Assembly (NCBI GenBank): GCA_946886545.1
Contig: CAMPIU010000197.1
Span: forward strand, 1-5,988
Direction: 5' to 3'
Length of the DNA: 5,988 nt
DNA from: an uncultured Flavobacteriales bacterium
GTDB taxonomy: Bacteria; Bacteroidota; Bacteroidia; Flavobacteriales; Crocinitomicaceae
The notes below the pieces were generated by a model. It saw nothing but the letters and a program-made list of their open reading frames with translations, searched no databases and was not told the DNA's origin. How positions within the stretch are numbered: position 1 is the stretch's first letter; each line of letters starts with the position of its first letter. A program made the position numbers and the translations under genes. Positions 1 through 5,988 of the stretch are shown piece by piece.

Positions 1-1306
1 TTCTCGTCTCCATTTGTTCCAGCCACTTTTCAAAAGCGTCTATAAAAAGATCTGCTTTCAAGTGATAGCCCGGTGCTGTAAAATGAACTAAATCTCCACG
101 CATCAGTCCTTGGGCTTTCCAAATACGTGAGGAACCCAATTCACCCATAATTCCGTAAAAGTCCCAAACCGGACATTGATATTTTTTTGCCAGTTCGATT
201 ATTACTTCACGCTCGCGTGCTACATTTTGGTTGAGGTATTTCTTTTTGTATCCGGCATCATTTGGAACGGTCAATAAAATAGCGCAGTCAGGGTTTGCCG
301 CAAGTACCTTAAGCATCATGTTTTCCAAATTCTTCTTATATACTTCCGGGTTAAAGGATGAATATGGTACATTGGCGTCATTGGTTCCAACGGAGAAAGC
401 AAAAAAATCGGGTGGTGATTCTTTCAATTGTTCTTCAAAATTCTCATTTCCCAGGTAGGTATATAATCCTGCACCATTGATTCCGATGGCTGTATAAGAA
501 ATTCCGGGGGAAGCATTGCTTAACTGGAAAGCGTGAAGCTGAAGATTGTATGGACCTGCAATCAAGCGGGTAAATTGAAGATTGAAAGTGTCAACCGCAT
601 CTGTAAAAACTGCTTCTGTATAACCAAGAGCTTCATTCCTGAATTTATTGACGATTAAGATCTCATCCGGACCGAAATTTAATTCATAAGGGAATGTTCC
701 TTTGTTATGGTATACACGCAGTCTCGTGAAACCGGGTTTGACGTCCGTTTTATCGTATTTAAAAGTGATCTCCACAATGGAATCGGGGGTTTCAACTACC
801 GCACCAAGTAAGCCGAAGTCAATTCTGTCGGGTTTATTGAAGCTTACACTTCGGTAAGTGTTCCAATGATTTCTGGATTTGAATTCGTAGTTCCATGGAT
901 TATTGGTTTTTGCCAAATCAAATGGAAAGATCAAACCACGTTCGCCTGGGATATCCAGCCAATGCGTTTGCAAATAAGTCCGGATATCGTGGGTGTAAAC
1001 ATCTGCCTGAAGATGGGAGCCGCCGATATGGTAGAAATTCAGCTTGCAATTTTTTTCCTCGATCATGTTTCTGAAATCCTGAAATAAATGCTCCCAATTA
1101 TCACTTTGTGCACTGTAAAACCGGAAACAATTGTTCTCAAAATGAATGAATGGGTATTGCTGTTTTAAATTGCTGTCAAGATGATGAAAGTTGGGATACA
1201 CATACGTATCCAACGGAGTTTTATTGCGCAGGATCTCCACTTGCGACTGACCGTTGCAGGCAATAAGTATGGAAATTAATAATGCGGTATAAAAACTAAA
1301 CTTCAT
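1..1306 (-). CDS. SGNH/GDSL-type hydrolase-like lipoprotein, 3' end outside window
   Basis: This frame is open for 435 codons from ATG 1306 and runs off the left edge, so the C-terminus is missing. Residues 1-17 (MKFSFYTALLISILIAC) are a lipoprotein signal peptide with lipobox L14-I-A-C17, predicting an envelope-anchored protein. SGNH blocks follow in order: H93-I-G-G-S97-H (block I, Gly in place of the usual Asp of GDS), GINGAG near 275-280 (block II), G307-T-N309-D (block III) and D405-L-V-H408 (block V). Ser97, Asp405 and His408 could form the catalytic triad. Residues of about 140-265 are rich in predicted beta strand and probably form an inserted sandwich domain (inference). The protein aligns block by block with the upstream gene, for example VWDFYGIMGE here against YWDLFSAMGG there. 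The two genes are 34 bp apart and probably co-transcribed. An in-frame ATG at 1333 would add nine residues (MLVAQIKYW); 1306 is preferred because it gives a canonical lipoprotein signal. The substrate is unknown; an esterase or acyl transfer on surface glycan is inference. Confidence 0.92.
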   Translation of the reverse strand, partial: MKFSFYTALLISILIACNGQSQVEILRNKTPLDTYVYPNFHHLDSNLKQQYPFIHFENNCFRFYSAQSDNWEHLFQDFRNMIEEKNCKLNFYHIGGSHLQADVYTHDIRTYLQTHWLDIPGERGLIFPFDLAKTNNPWNYEFKSRNHWNTYRSVSFNKPDRIDFGLLGAVVETPDSIVEITFKYDKTDVKPGFTRLRVYHNKGTFPYELNFGPDEILIVNKFRNEALGYTEAVFTDAVDTFNLQFTRLIAGPYNLQLHAFQLSNASPGISYTAIGINGAGLYTYLGNENFEEQLKESPPDFFAFSVGTNDANVPYSSFNPEVYKKNLENMMLKVLAANPDCAILLTVPNDAGYKKKYLNQNVAREREVIIELAKKYQCPVWDFYGIMGELGSSRIWKAQGLMRGDLVHFTAPGYHLKADLFIDAFEKWLEQMETR

Positions 1307-1340
1307 CCAATATTTTATTTGAGCAACGAGCATGCCGCTT

Positions 1341-2816
1341 TTATTGAGCTCTCTGTTTCCATTTGACATACTCTGCTGCTAAAGCATCAAAGAAAAGTTG
1401 CGACGCGATACTTGCTCCCCTGTTCGTGAAATGTATGTAATCATTACCTGCTAAACCTTTTTCGACCCAACTCGGCATGGAATTTTCTCCACCCATTGCA
1501 CTAAACAGATCCCAGTAACAAGCACCGACTTCTTTTGAAACTTTTGTCATTTCCTGTACCAGGAAAGGCAGCATTTTATAAGTAACCCGTCCGGCTACTG
1601 ATTGCATTGACATATCACTTGGTCCTATTACCAAAATGGAAGCCGATGGCCGGAGTTTTTTGATAGTGTATAATTGACCTTTGAATTGTTTTGCATATCT
1701 GCGCACCGAAGAAGAATCGCTCATGTATGGAACTCCATTTCCTCCGAATTGCATAATGACCATTTCAACGTTCAGGTCTGCATACATTTTAGAAGCCAGG
1801 TTGTGGTCGATTTTCCCAAAGAAAGTACCGCTGGAACCACGCATTCCGATATTATCTACAAAAACCCCGTAATCACTTTCCAATGAGAAACCGATGATGG
1901 TTGGACTCACAGATGCTGAAAATTCATATCGCAGCTTGTTTGGAGTAGATGGGAATTCCAATGAAAGAACATGGTATTTGCCATCATTTTCCAGGCTGTC
2001 TTCATGAACCAGGGTTGTTCCGTTGTATACTTTTATTTTACAAGGCTTGAAACAGCTGGTGTAGAACATTTTCGCATGGTTGTATGATCTGGCTCTCGAA
2101 TAGGCTGTTTTAGTCGGTTCAATTTCAATGAATGCTTCTTTAATGCTTGTTGAAGCTGCCATCTGTGAACTATCCATTTCGGGAGTAAATCTTGCGGCAG
2201 TATTCATAGAGCCGTATTTGCGTGATTTTAAACTCGCACCGCCAAAAGCAGTGTATCGGGTAAAATTAGGCGAACAGGTTTGTTTGAAAGTAATGGTGTT
2301 GTATTCATTTTTCGCAGGAATTGTTCCCGGCCCAAATCCTCCGAATTGACTTTGCAGGCGCTGACGGATATAAGAGGTCATACGATCTCCTTCAATTTGA
2401 GAATCACCATAATGTAAAATGCGTACTTTTTTCCCATTTGCAGCGGCTTCCAGTTTTTCAAAGAAAAGGTGAAGCGCTTGTTGTCCTTTTTCGTTGTACT
2501 GAATGGTCGTTGCTGCTTCTGCAGACAAGGTTCCTCCTGCAGGAGCTCCCATTTTTCCATCAGATTCAAAAGTGTTTTTAATGGTCGTATCAGCTGAAGC
2601 ACGTTCAATATTCATCGTATCGACCTGAACGATATTGGTAATGTCTTTCTTTTCCACCGCTTTCGGAGGAGTTAATGCTTCATTAAATGTAAGGAACCGG
2701 ACATCCAATCCAAAAAGGTCGATTTTGTCTCCTTTGACCAAAAAACTGATGCCGGTCAGTAATACCAGGATTCCGGCAAGGTAAATAAGAACATGAAATG
2801 GTTGTAATTGCTTCAC
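1341..2816 (-). CDS. Membrane-anchored SGNH/GDSL-type hydrolase
   Basis: The product is 491 aa. A hydrophobic segment at about residues 8-27 has no lipobox or clear cleavage site, so it probably anchors the protein in the inner membrane with the rest in the periplasm. Residues 45-110 are a Ser/Thr/Ala/Glu-rich linker. The SGNH domain starts at about 130: H135-Y-G-D138-S139-Q (block I), a Gly in GMRG near 327 (block II), G358-G-N360-G (block III) and D459-Y-I-H462 (block V), giving an apparently intact Ser139/Asp459/His462 triad with Asn360. About 180-315 is a strand-rich insertion between blocks I and II; C255 and C259 could form a disulfide. It is the promoter-proximal gene of a pair with its paralogue ending beyond position 1. 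In Bacteroidota such pairs often accompany MBOAT O-acyltransferases that modify polysaccharides (family knowledge; no MBOAT gene is visible here). The start is a GTG directly behind an in-frame ATG-TAA; the next Met codon (68) would remove the membrane anchor. Confidence 0.93.
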   Translation of the reverse strand: MKQLQPFHVLIYLAGILVLLTGISFLVKGDKIDLFGLDVRFLTFNEALTPPKAVEKKDITNIVQVDTMNIERASADTTIKNTFESDGKMGAPAGGTLSAEAATTIQYNEKGQQALHLFFEKLEAAANGKKVRILHYGDSQIEGDRMTSYIRQRLQSQFGGFGPGTIPAKNEYNTITFKQTCSPNFTRYTAFGGASLKSRKYGSMNTAARFTPEMDSSQMAASTSIKEAFIEIEPTKTAYSRARSYNHAKMFYTSCFKPCKIKVYNGTTLVHEDSLENDGKYHVLSLEFPSTPNKLRYEFSASVSPTIIGFSLESDYGVFVDNIGMRGSSGTFFGKIDHNLASKMYADLNVEMVIMQFGGNGVPYMSDSSSVRRYAKQFKGQLYTIKKLRPSASILVIGPSDMSMQSVAGRVTYKMLPFLVQEMTKVSKEVGACYWDLFSAMGGENSMPSWVEKGLAGNDYIHFTNRGASIASQLFFDALAAEYVKWKQRAQ

Positions 2817-2822
2817 TTACAT
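2816..2822 (-). other. In-frame ATG-TAA-GTG at the start of the SGNH operon
   Basis: Read on the minus strand, ATG (2822-2820) is followed directly by TAA (2819-2817) and then by GTG (2816-2814), which opens the 491-aa frame. All three codons share one frame, so the ATG can encode only a one-residue start-stop ORF and the protein must begin at the GTG or later. No Shine-Dalgarno sequence lies upstream, as is usual in Bacteroidota. Either an old ATG start was damaged by a nonsense change in codon 2 and GTG took over, or the start-stop tunes initiation at the GTG. Confidence 0.8.
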
Positions 2823-2836
2823 TAAAAATTGAGCTA

Positions 2837-2865
2837 CAAAATTAATCCAAATCCGCAATAGACAA
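2837..2865 (-). promoter_or_regulatory. Bacteroidota-type promoter for the SGNH operon
   Basis: On the minus strand a TTG (2865-2863) is followed after 18 bp by TAATTTTG (2844-2837), an exact match to the TTG-N(17-23)-TAnnTTTG consensus used by the Bacteroidota primary sigma factor. Transcription would begin near 2832, leaving about 10 nt before the ATG and about 16 nt before the GTG start. Position and spacing fit well, but it is a motif match only. Confidence 0.6.
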
Positions 2866-2903
2866 ATGATTGTTTATTATCTGCGATTAATTGGGGATTA
2901 TTT

Positions 2904-2941
2904 GTAGAGTAGCGGTGAAAAATTTTTCACCGCTACTCTAC
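2904..2941. repeat. Perfect 38-bp palindrome in the divergent intergenic region
   Basis: The arm at 2904-2922 (GTAGAGTAGCGGTGAAAAA) is followed immediately by its exact reverse complement at 2923-2941: 19 + 19 bp with no mismatch and no spacer. It lies between divergent genes, upstream of both, so a terminator role is not required by the layout. GTAG/CTAC ends resemble the foot of REP-type palindromes mobilised by RAYT (TnpA-REP) transposases, and Bacteroidota genomes carry dispersed palindromes with such ends. Assignment to that class is inference. A regulatory site is the alternative. Confidence 0.85.
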
Positions 2942-3020
2942 CCTGAAAATACGGATAGACATGTGTCTGTTTGGTCAGTGAAATCAATGGGGTCGCTAGG
3001 ATTCTTCAAGGACTTATTCG

Positions 3021-3028
3021 TAACTTTA
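3021..3028 (+). promoter_or_regulatory. Possible -7 box of the DUF255 gene
   Basis: TAACTTTA differs from the TAnnTTTG consensus at the last base only and ends 4 nt before the ATG at 3033, so the transcript would be leaderless or nearly so. No TTG is found 17-23 bp upstream, which makes the call weak. Confidence 0.3.
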
Positions 3029-3032
3029 TCTT

Positions 3033-4988
3033 ATGGAACAATACACAAACGAACTCATTCACGAAAGCAGTTTATACCTGCAGCAGCATGCCCACAATCC
3101 CGTAAATTGGGTTCCTTGGTCGAAAGAAGCTTTTGACCGGGCAGAAAAAGAACAGAAGCTGGTACTTGTTTCCATCGGGTATTCTGCTTGTCATTGGTGC
3201 CATGTAATGGAACACGAGTGTTTTGAAGATGAAGAAGTAGCTGCTCTTATGAATAAGCACTTTGTCTGTATTAAAGTGGATAGAGAAGAACGTCCGGATG
3301 TAGATCAGGTTTACATGACTGCAGTTCAGCTGATGACCCAACGTGGCGGATGGCCATTGAATTGTTTCACTATTCCCAACGGGCAACCGGTTTATGGTGG
3401 AACTTACTTCCCGAAAGAACAGTGGATGCACGTATTGAAATCCTTGAATCAAACCTACACCTCCGAGCCTGGAAAAGTATTGGAATATGCAAAAGAATTG
3501 AGCGAAGGTGTTCAGCAATCCGATCTTATTGCTGTTGCAGAACCTGTGAAATCTTTTCCTGAAGATAAATTATGGGAATTGGTGCGAAGATGGCAACCCC
3601 GCATGGATATGGTGGAAGGTGGTCCGACCTCCGCCCCAAAATTCCCGCTTCCAAGCAACCTGGAATTTTTACTGCATTACGGAACTTTAGAGAAAAATGA
3701 GTCCATTCAAAAGTATGTGAATCTGACCCTTCATAAAATGGCTTTGGGTGGTATTTACGATCAGCTGGGTGGCGGTTTTTCGCGATATTCAGTTGATTTA
3801 TTATGGAAAATCCCTCATTTTGAGAAAATGCTTTACGATAACGGACAATTGTTGAGTGTTTATGCTCAGGCTTATACTCAAACCAAAACACCGGAGTATA
3901 AGCGGGTACTGGATCAAACACTCGGATGGCTCGAACGCGAAATGCAAAGTGAAGAAGGAGGTTTGTTTGCAGCACAAGATGCCGATTCGGAAGGAGTAGA
4001 AGGGAAGTTTTACGTTTGGACAAAAGAAGAAATTGAAGCTGCTTTGGGTGAAAACACCTCCTGGTTTTGGCAATTTTACAATCCTGGGAATAAAGGGTAT
4101 TGGGAACATCAGCAATGGGTTTTGGTGAGGAATGAAACGTGGGAGGAATTTTGTGAAAAGAATCCGTCTGTTGATTCCTCAAAAATTCAGGCACAATTAG
4201 ATACTTTACTCCACTTGCGTAAAAAAAGGATTGCTCCCGTAACAGACACGAAATGTTTAACTGCCTGGAATGCATTGACAATAACAGGTCTATTGGAGGC
4301 ATTTAAAGCGACGGAAGACCACGGATATCTGAAAATGGCCCTGCAAATTGCCAAATGGCTTCGGAAATATCAAACATCAAACGATTTTCAATTATTTCAC
4401 ACCCGACAAAATCAACGCTCATTCATCACCGGTTTTCTGGATGATTACGCCACAACAATTCAGGCTTTTCTTTCCCTTTACCAAATCACTGCGAATGAAG
4501 AAGACCTGAGTTTTGCAGAGCAATTGTGTAATTACACCCTGAAACATTTTTATGACGAAAAATCCGGGATGTTTTATTTTACCCCGGATGATCACGATCT
4601 GATTGCGCGAAAAATGGAGATCAATGACAATGTGATTCCAGCTACAAACAGTATCATGGCGAATAATCTTTTATCACTTTCTCTATTGGTTGATAATCTG
4701 GATTACGAAGCAAAATCCAAACAGATGCTTCAAAATGTTATCGATGGAATGGAACAATATGGTTCCGGATATTCGAATTGGGCTTTATTATTGCTTCGAT
4801 TCCAAAAAGAAGTACGCCTGCTTACAATTCCGAAAACGCAGGAATGGAATTCATTCAGAAAGCAAAGTTCATCCTTTTTATTGGTGCGTTACGCCAATGA
4901 AGATGAAGCTACTGTTTGTGCAGCCGGTTTGTGCTCTATTCCCATGGTACATGTGAGAGAGGTGGAGGATTATTTGGAAAATTTGTAG
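3033..4988 (+). CDS. Thioredoxin-domain protein, DUF255/YyaL (SPATA20) family
   Basis: The product is 651 aa with no signal peptide, so it is probably cytoplasmic; the family is usually about 670-700 aa. The N-terminal thioredoxin-like domain (about 1-165) carries the family signatures L8-[13 protein letters not shown] (18-26), S51-A-C53-H-W-C56-H-V-M-E, K81-V-D-R-E-E-R-P-D and GGWPLN (105-110). The redox pair would be C53/C56. The rest (about 175-590) is an alpha/alpha-barrel region resembling N-acylglucosamine 2-epimerases and six-hairpin glycosidases: APKFPLPSN (201-209), [15 protein letters not shown] (239-253), [10 protein letters not shown] (261-270), [15 protein letters not shown] (316-330), [14 protein letters not shown] (410-423) and FLDDYA (468-473). 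The C-terminal part contains C629 and C634, where relatives have a C-x(n)-C segment. The biochemical function is unsettled; a redox role and carbohydrate binding are often proposed. The ATG at 3033 matches the usual family N-terminus. Its last Leu codon and stop TAG lie inside a palindrome. It converges on msrA. Confidence 0.95.
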   Translation: MEQYTNELIHESSLYLQQHAHNPVNWVPWSKEAFDRAEKEQKLVLVSIGYSACHWCHVMEHECFEDEEVAALMNKHFVCIKVDREERPDVDQVYMTAVQLMTQRGGWPLNCFTIPNGQPVYGGTYFPKEQWMHVLKSLNQTYTSEPGKVLEYAKELSEGVQQSDLIAVAEPVKSFPEDKLWELVRRWQPRMDMVEGGPTSAPKFPLPSNLEFLLHYGTLEKNESIQKYVNLTLHKMALGGIYDQLGGGFSRYSVDLLWKIPHFEKMLYDNGQLLSVYAQAYTQTKTPEYKRVLDQTLGWLEREMQSEEGGLFAAQDADSEGVEGKFYVWTKEEIEAALGENTSWFWQFYNPGNKGYWEHQQWVLVRNETWEEFCEKNPSVDSSKIQAQLDTLLHLRKKRIAPVTDTKCLTAWNALTITGLLEAFKATEDHGYLKMALQIAKWLRKYQTSNDFQLFHTRQNQRSFITGFLDDYATTIQAFLSLYQITANEEDLSFAEQLCNYTLKHFYDEKSGMFYFTPDDHDLIARKMEINDNVIPATNSIMANNLLSLSLLVDNLDYEAKSKQMLQNVIDGMEQYGSGYSNWALLLLRFQKEVRLLTIPKTQEWNSFRKQSSSFLLVRYANEDEATVCAAGLCSIPMVHVREVEDYLENL

Positions 4989-5019
4989 TAGGGACGCGAT
5001 TAATCGCGCCCTACTACAA
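4983..5019. terminator. Palindromic hairpin between convergent genes, probable bidirectional terminator
   Basis: TTGTAGTAGGG (4983-4993) pairs with CCCTACTACAA (5009-5019), and CGCGATT (4995-5001) pairs with AATCGCG (5002-5008); only A4994 is unpaired. The resulting 18-bp stem is GC-rich near its centre. It sits between the convergent DUF255 and msrA genes, which end at 4988 and 5030, so it could stop transcription from both sides. Flanking T tracts are short, so termination is plausible rather than certain. The left arm contains the TTG-TAG end of the DUF255 frame. Its sequence (GTAGGGACGCGATTAATCGC type) resembles dispersed GTAG-ended palindromes in Bacteroidota, so it may be a repeat element that was co-opted. 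Confidence 0.75.
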
Positions 5020-5029
5020 CATTATAATA

Positions 5030-5689
5030 TTATTTCTTTTTCTCTTCTGTTTTCAACATCTCCGGAGACTTGATCTTAAATTGCTCCAATCTTGGTTGAG
5101 ACACCGCCCTTACATATCCGTTATTCGGATTCCGGCACTCGAAATTTTGATGATATTCTTCCGCTTTGTAGAAAGCAGTGTACTTCACAACTTCAGTAGT
5201 GATAGTTGGGAATTTTTTATCTTTTAGTAATTGGTCAATGTAAGCCTTGGCATGATCCCGCTCGTAATCGTTTTGATAGAAAATTGCCGACCGATATTGA
5301 GTTCCTGCATCCGGACCCTGCCGATTCATTGTTGTAGGATCGTGAGAATCGTAAAAAACTTTTAACAGCTCATCGTAAGATATGATGGTTGAATCGTAGT
5401 AGATTTTTACTGTTTCTGCATGACCTGTTGTTCCTGTGCAGACGTCTTCATAGGTCGGATTTTCAACGTGGCCGCCGGAATAACCGCTTTCCACTTCCGC
5501 AACGCCTTTTACAGATTCGTAAATTGCTTCGACACACCAAAAACATCCGCTTCCGAAATAAGCAACCTGGTATTTGGACAATTCTTTACTGCTTTTGGGA
5601 GACTTATTGATTTCCGGAGATTTATTCTTCTGTCCGCAAGCACTCAAAGACAAAACTGTAACGATTAAAAAGAAAATGGCATGTTTCAT
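5030..5689 (-). CDS. msrA: Peptide methionine sulfoxide reductase MsrA, lipoprotein form
   Basis: The 219-aa product reduces the S epimer of methionine sulfoxide in proteins. Residues 1-18 form a lipoprotein signal peptide with lipobox L15-S-A-C18, followed by a charged linker (19-40), so the enzyme should be tethered in the envelope and repair exported proteins. The MsrA domain (about 41-195) has G48-C49-F-W-C52 with catalytic Cys49 and the Phe50/Trp51 pocket, GYSGGHVENPTYEDVCTGTTGHAE (69-92) with acid E92, and D127-A-G-T-Q-Y132-R-S. These match E. coli Cys51, Glu94, Asp129 and Tyr134. EEYHQ (177-181) and NPNNGYV (187-193) follow. The C-terminal resolving cysteine of E. coli-type MsrA (GYC) is replaced by Val; C52 of the C-F-W-C motif is the likely recycling cysteine, with C84 and C185 as alternatives. 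A basic tail (200-219) follows the fold. No strong promoter was seen upstream. No msrB is visible in the window. Confidence 0.96.
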   Translation of the reverse strand: MKHAIFFLIVTVLSLSACGQKNKSPEINKSPKSSKELSKYQVAYFGSGCFWCVEAIYESVKGVAEVESGYSGGHVENPTYEDVCTGTTGHAETVKIYYDSTIISYDELLKVFYDSHDPTTMNRQGPDAGTQYRSAIFYQNDYERDHAKAYIDQLLKDKKFPTITTEVVKYTAFYKAEEYHQNFECRNPNNGYVRAVSQPRLEQFKIKSPEMLKTEEKKK

Positions 5690-5813
5690 AAAATATTTTT
5701 TTCAAGTTACGACACACTTCCCCTTCCGGATTTAGATTTCTCTATTTTTAACCTTTCTTAAGGGTATTCAGAATTAACCGGGAAGAAAGTTTAATGGCAT
5801 TGAAATGTAACTC

Positions 5814-5841
5814 ATCTGCGGAAATCTGCGAAATCTACGCG
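5814..5841 (+). repeat. Three tandem ATCTGCGAA-like units
   Basis: ATCTGCGGAA (5814-5823), ATCTGCGAA (5824-5832) and ATCTACGCG (5833-5841) are successive variants of one 9-10 bp unit. Similar ATCTGCG-rich blocks recur between genes in other Bacteroidota genomes as I recall them; this copy may be a remnant of such an element. Function is unknown. Confidence 0.5.
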
Positions 5842-5922
5842 CAAAAATAACTCAGCATCCGTATTTTGCCACAAGGATTCCACAAATAATTGAGTCAGAA
5901 ACAACAAAAAAAAGTAGAAAGG

Positions 5923-5953
5923 TTTAAAAAGTCGGCTCAACTGATTATATTCG
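5923..5953 (+). promoter_or_regulatory. Possible promoter of the right-edge gene
   Basis: TTT (5923-5925) is followed after 20 bp by TATATTCG (5946-5953), one base off TAnnTTTG, and then by CACCC, a downstream context common after Bacteroidota -7 boxes. The -33 element has TTT rather than TTG. The ATG at 5976 lies 22 nt after the -7 box. Confidence 0.4.
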
Positions 5954-5975
5954 CACCCTTAAAAGAAATTATAGA

Positions 5976-5988
5976 ATGGCAATTATTG
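5976..5988 (+). CDS. Start of a gene cut by the right edge
   Basis: ATG GCA ATT ATT G begins at 5976 behind an A-rich stretch and a promoter-like sequence, giving M-A-I-I followed by a codon starting with G. This beginning is seen in Bacteroidota SurA/PpiD-type peptidyl-prolyl isomerases (MAIIG...) and in ferredoxins (MAIII...; that codon would start with A, so it fits less well). Four codons are too few to identify the product. Confidence 0.4.

Larger units (their letters stand above)
5690..5975. other. Intergenic region between divergent msrA and right-edge gene
   Basis: The 286 bp are AT-rich and hold no convincing gene. They contain the ATCTGCGAA-type repeat (5814-5841) and a promoter-like sequence (5923-5953). 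On the msrA side, TAACTTGA (5709-5702, minus strand) is only a partial match to a -7 box and has no TTG upstream, so no msrA promoter is called. Confidence 0.7.

Noticed and set aside
2904..2941. Rho-independent terminator reading of the 38-bp palindrome
   Set aside because: Both flanking genes start nearby and point away from it, so no transcript in the window would need to end here.
2957..2968. Short inverted repeat AGACA-TG-TGTCT upstream of the DUF255 gene
   Set aside because: Five-base arms with a 2-nt gap are expected by chance in this length of DNA and are too short to support an operator call.
2971..3004. TTG-N23-TAGGATTC as a promoter of the DUF255 gene
   Set aside because: The downstream element matches only part of TAnnTTTG; the motif at 3021 is closer to consensus though also weak.
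3072..3518. Open frame of 148 codons on the minus strand
   Set aside because: It is the antisense of the highly conserved thioredoxin domain of the DUF255 gene; no family features.
3526..4302. Open frame of 258 codons on the minus strand
   Set aside because: It lies wholly inside the DUF255 gene on the opposite strand, and its translation resembles no family and looks like antisense of conserved coding sequence.
4916..5227. Open frame of 103 codons on the plus strand
   Set aside because: It overlaps the end of the DUF255 gene and the antisense of msrA and crosses the palindrome; the hydrophobic stretch comes from AT-rich intergenic DNA.
5794..5850. Small plus-strand ORF of 18 codons (MALKCNSSAEICEIYAQK) over the ATCTGCGAA repeat
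   Set aside because: No promoter or recognisable peptide; the reading frame is largely the repeat itself.
5030..5988. Defence, phage or CRISPR system
   Set aside because: No repeats with spacers, nuclease, transposase or toxin-antitoxin genes are visible; all complete genes are housekeeping or envelope families.

Overview
The window looks like chromosomal DNA of a Bacteroidota member, most likely Flavobacteriales (a Crocinitomicaceae/Fluviicola-like organism would fit). The evidence is moderately AT-rich DNA, no Shine-Dalgarno sequences before the starts, promoter candidates of the Bacteroidota TTG-N(17-23)-TAnnTTTG type, lipoprotein signal peptides, and protein families common in this phylum. 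The genus is an inference.

Left half (1-2816, minus strand): two adjacent genes read leftward, 34 bp apart, and probably form one operon. The first (1341-2816) encodes a membrane-anchored SGNH/GDSL-type hydrolase with intact GDS, GxN and DxxH blocks. The second (1-1306, running off the left edge) encodes a lipoprotein of the same fold, with a GGSH block in place of GDS(L). They are tandem paralogues that line up block by block. Envelope esterases or O-acyltransferases acting on a surface glycan are the most plausible role, but no substrate is visible here.

Centre (2817-3032): a divergent intergenic region. It holds a good promoter candidate for the SGNH operon, an in-frame ATG-TAA-GTG at that operon's start, and a perfect 38-bp palindrome.

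Right half (3033-5988): a cytoplasmic thioredoxin-domain protein of the DUF255/YyaL/SPATA20 family (plus strand) converges on a lipoprotein-type peptide methionine sulfoxide reductase, MsrA (minus strand). A second long palindrome sits between them and supplies the stop codon of the DUF255 gene. The last 286 bp before the right edge contain a short ATCTGCGAA-type repeat, a promoter-like sequence and the first four codons of a probable further gene.

The DUF255 protein and MsrA are both thiol-redox proteins, but they are convergent and lie in different compartments, so no joint pathway can be claimed. No CRISPR array, tRNA, rRNA, transposase or phage gene was seen. Most of the window is ordinary. 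The points worth a second look are the two palindromes, the start-stop-start leader of the SGNH operon and the diverged SGNH pair.
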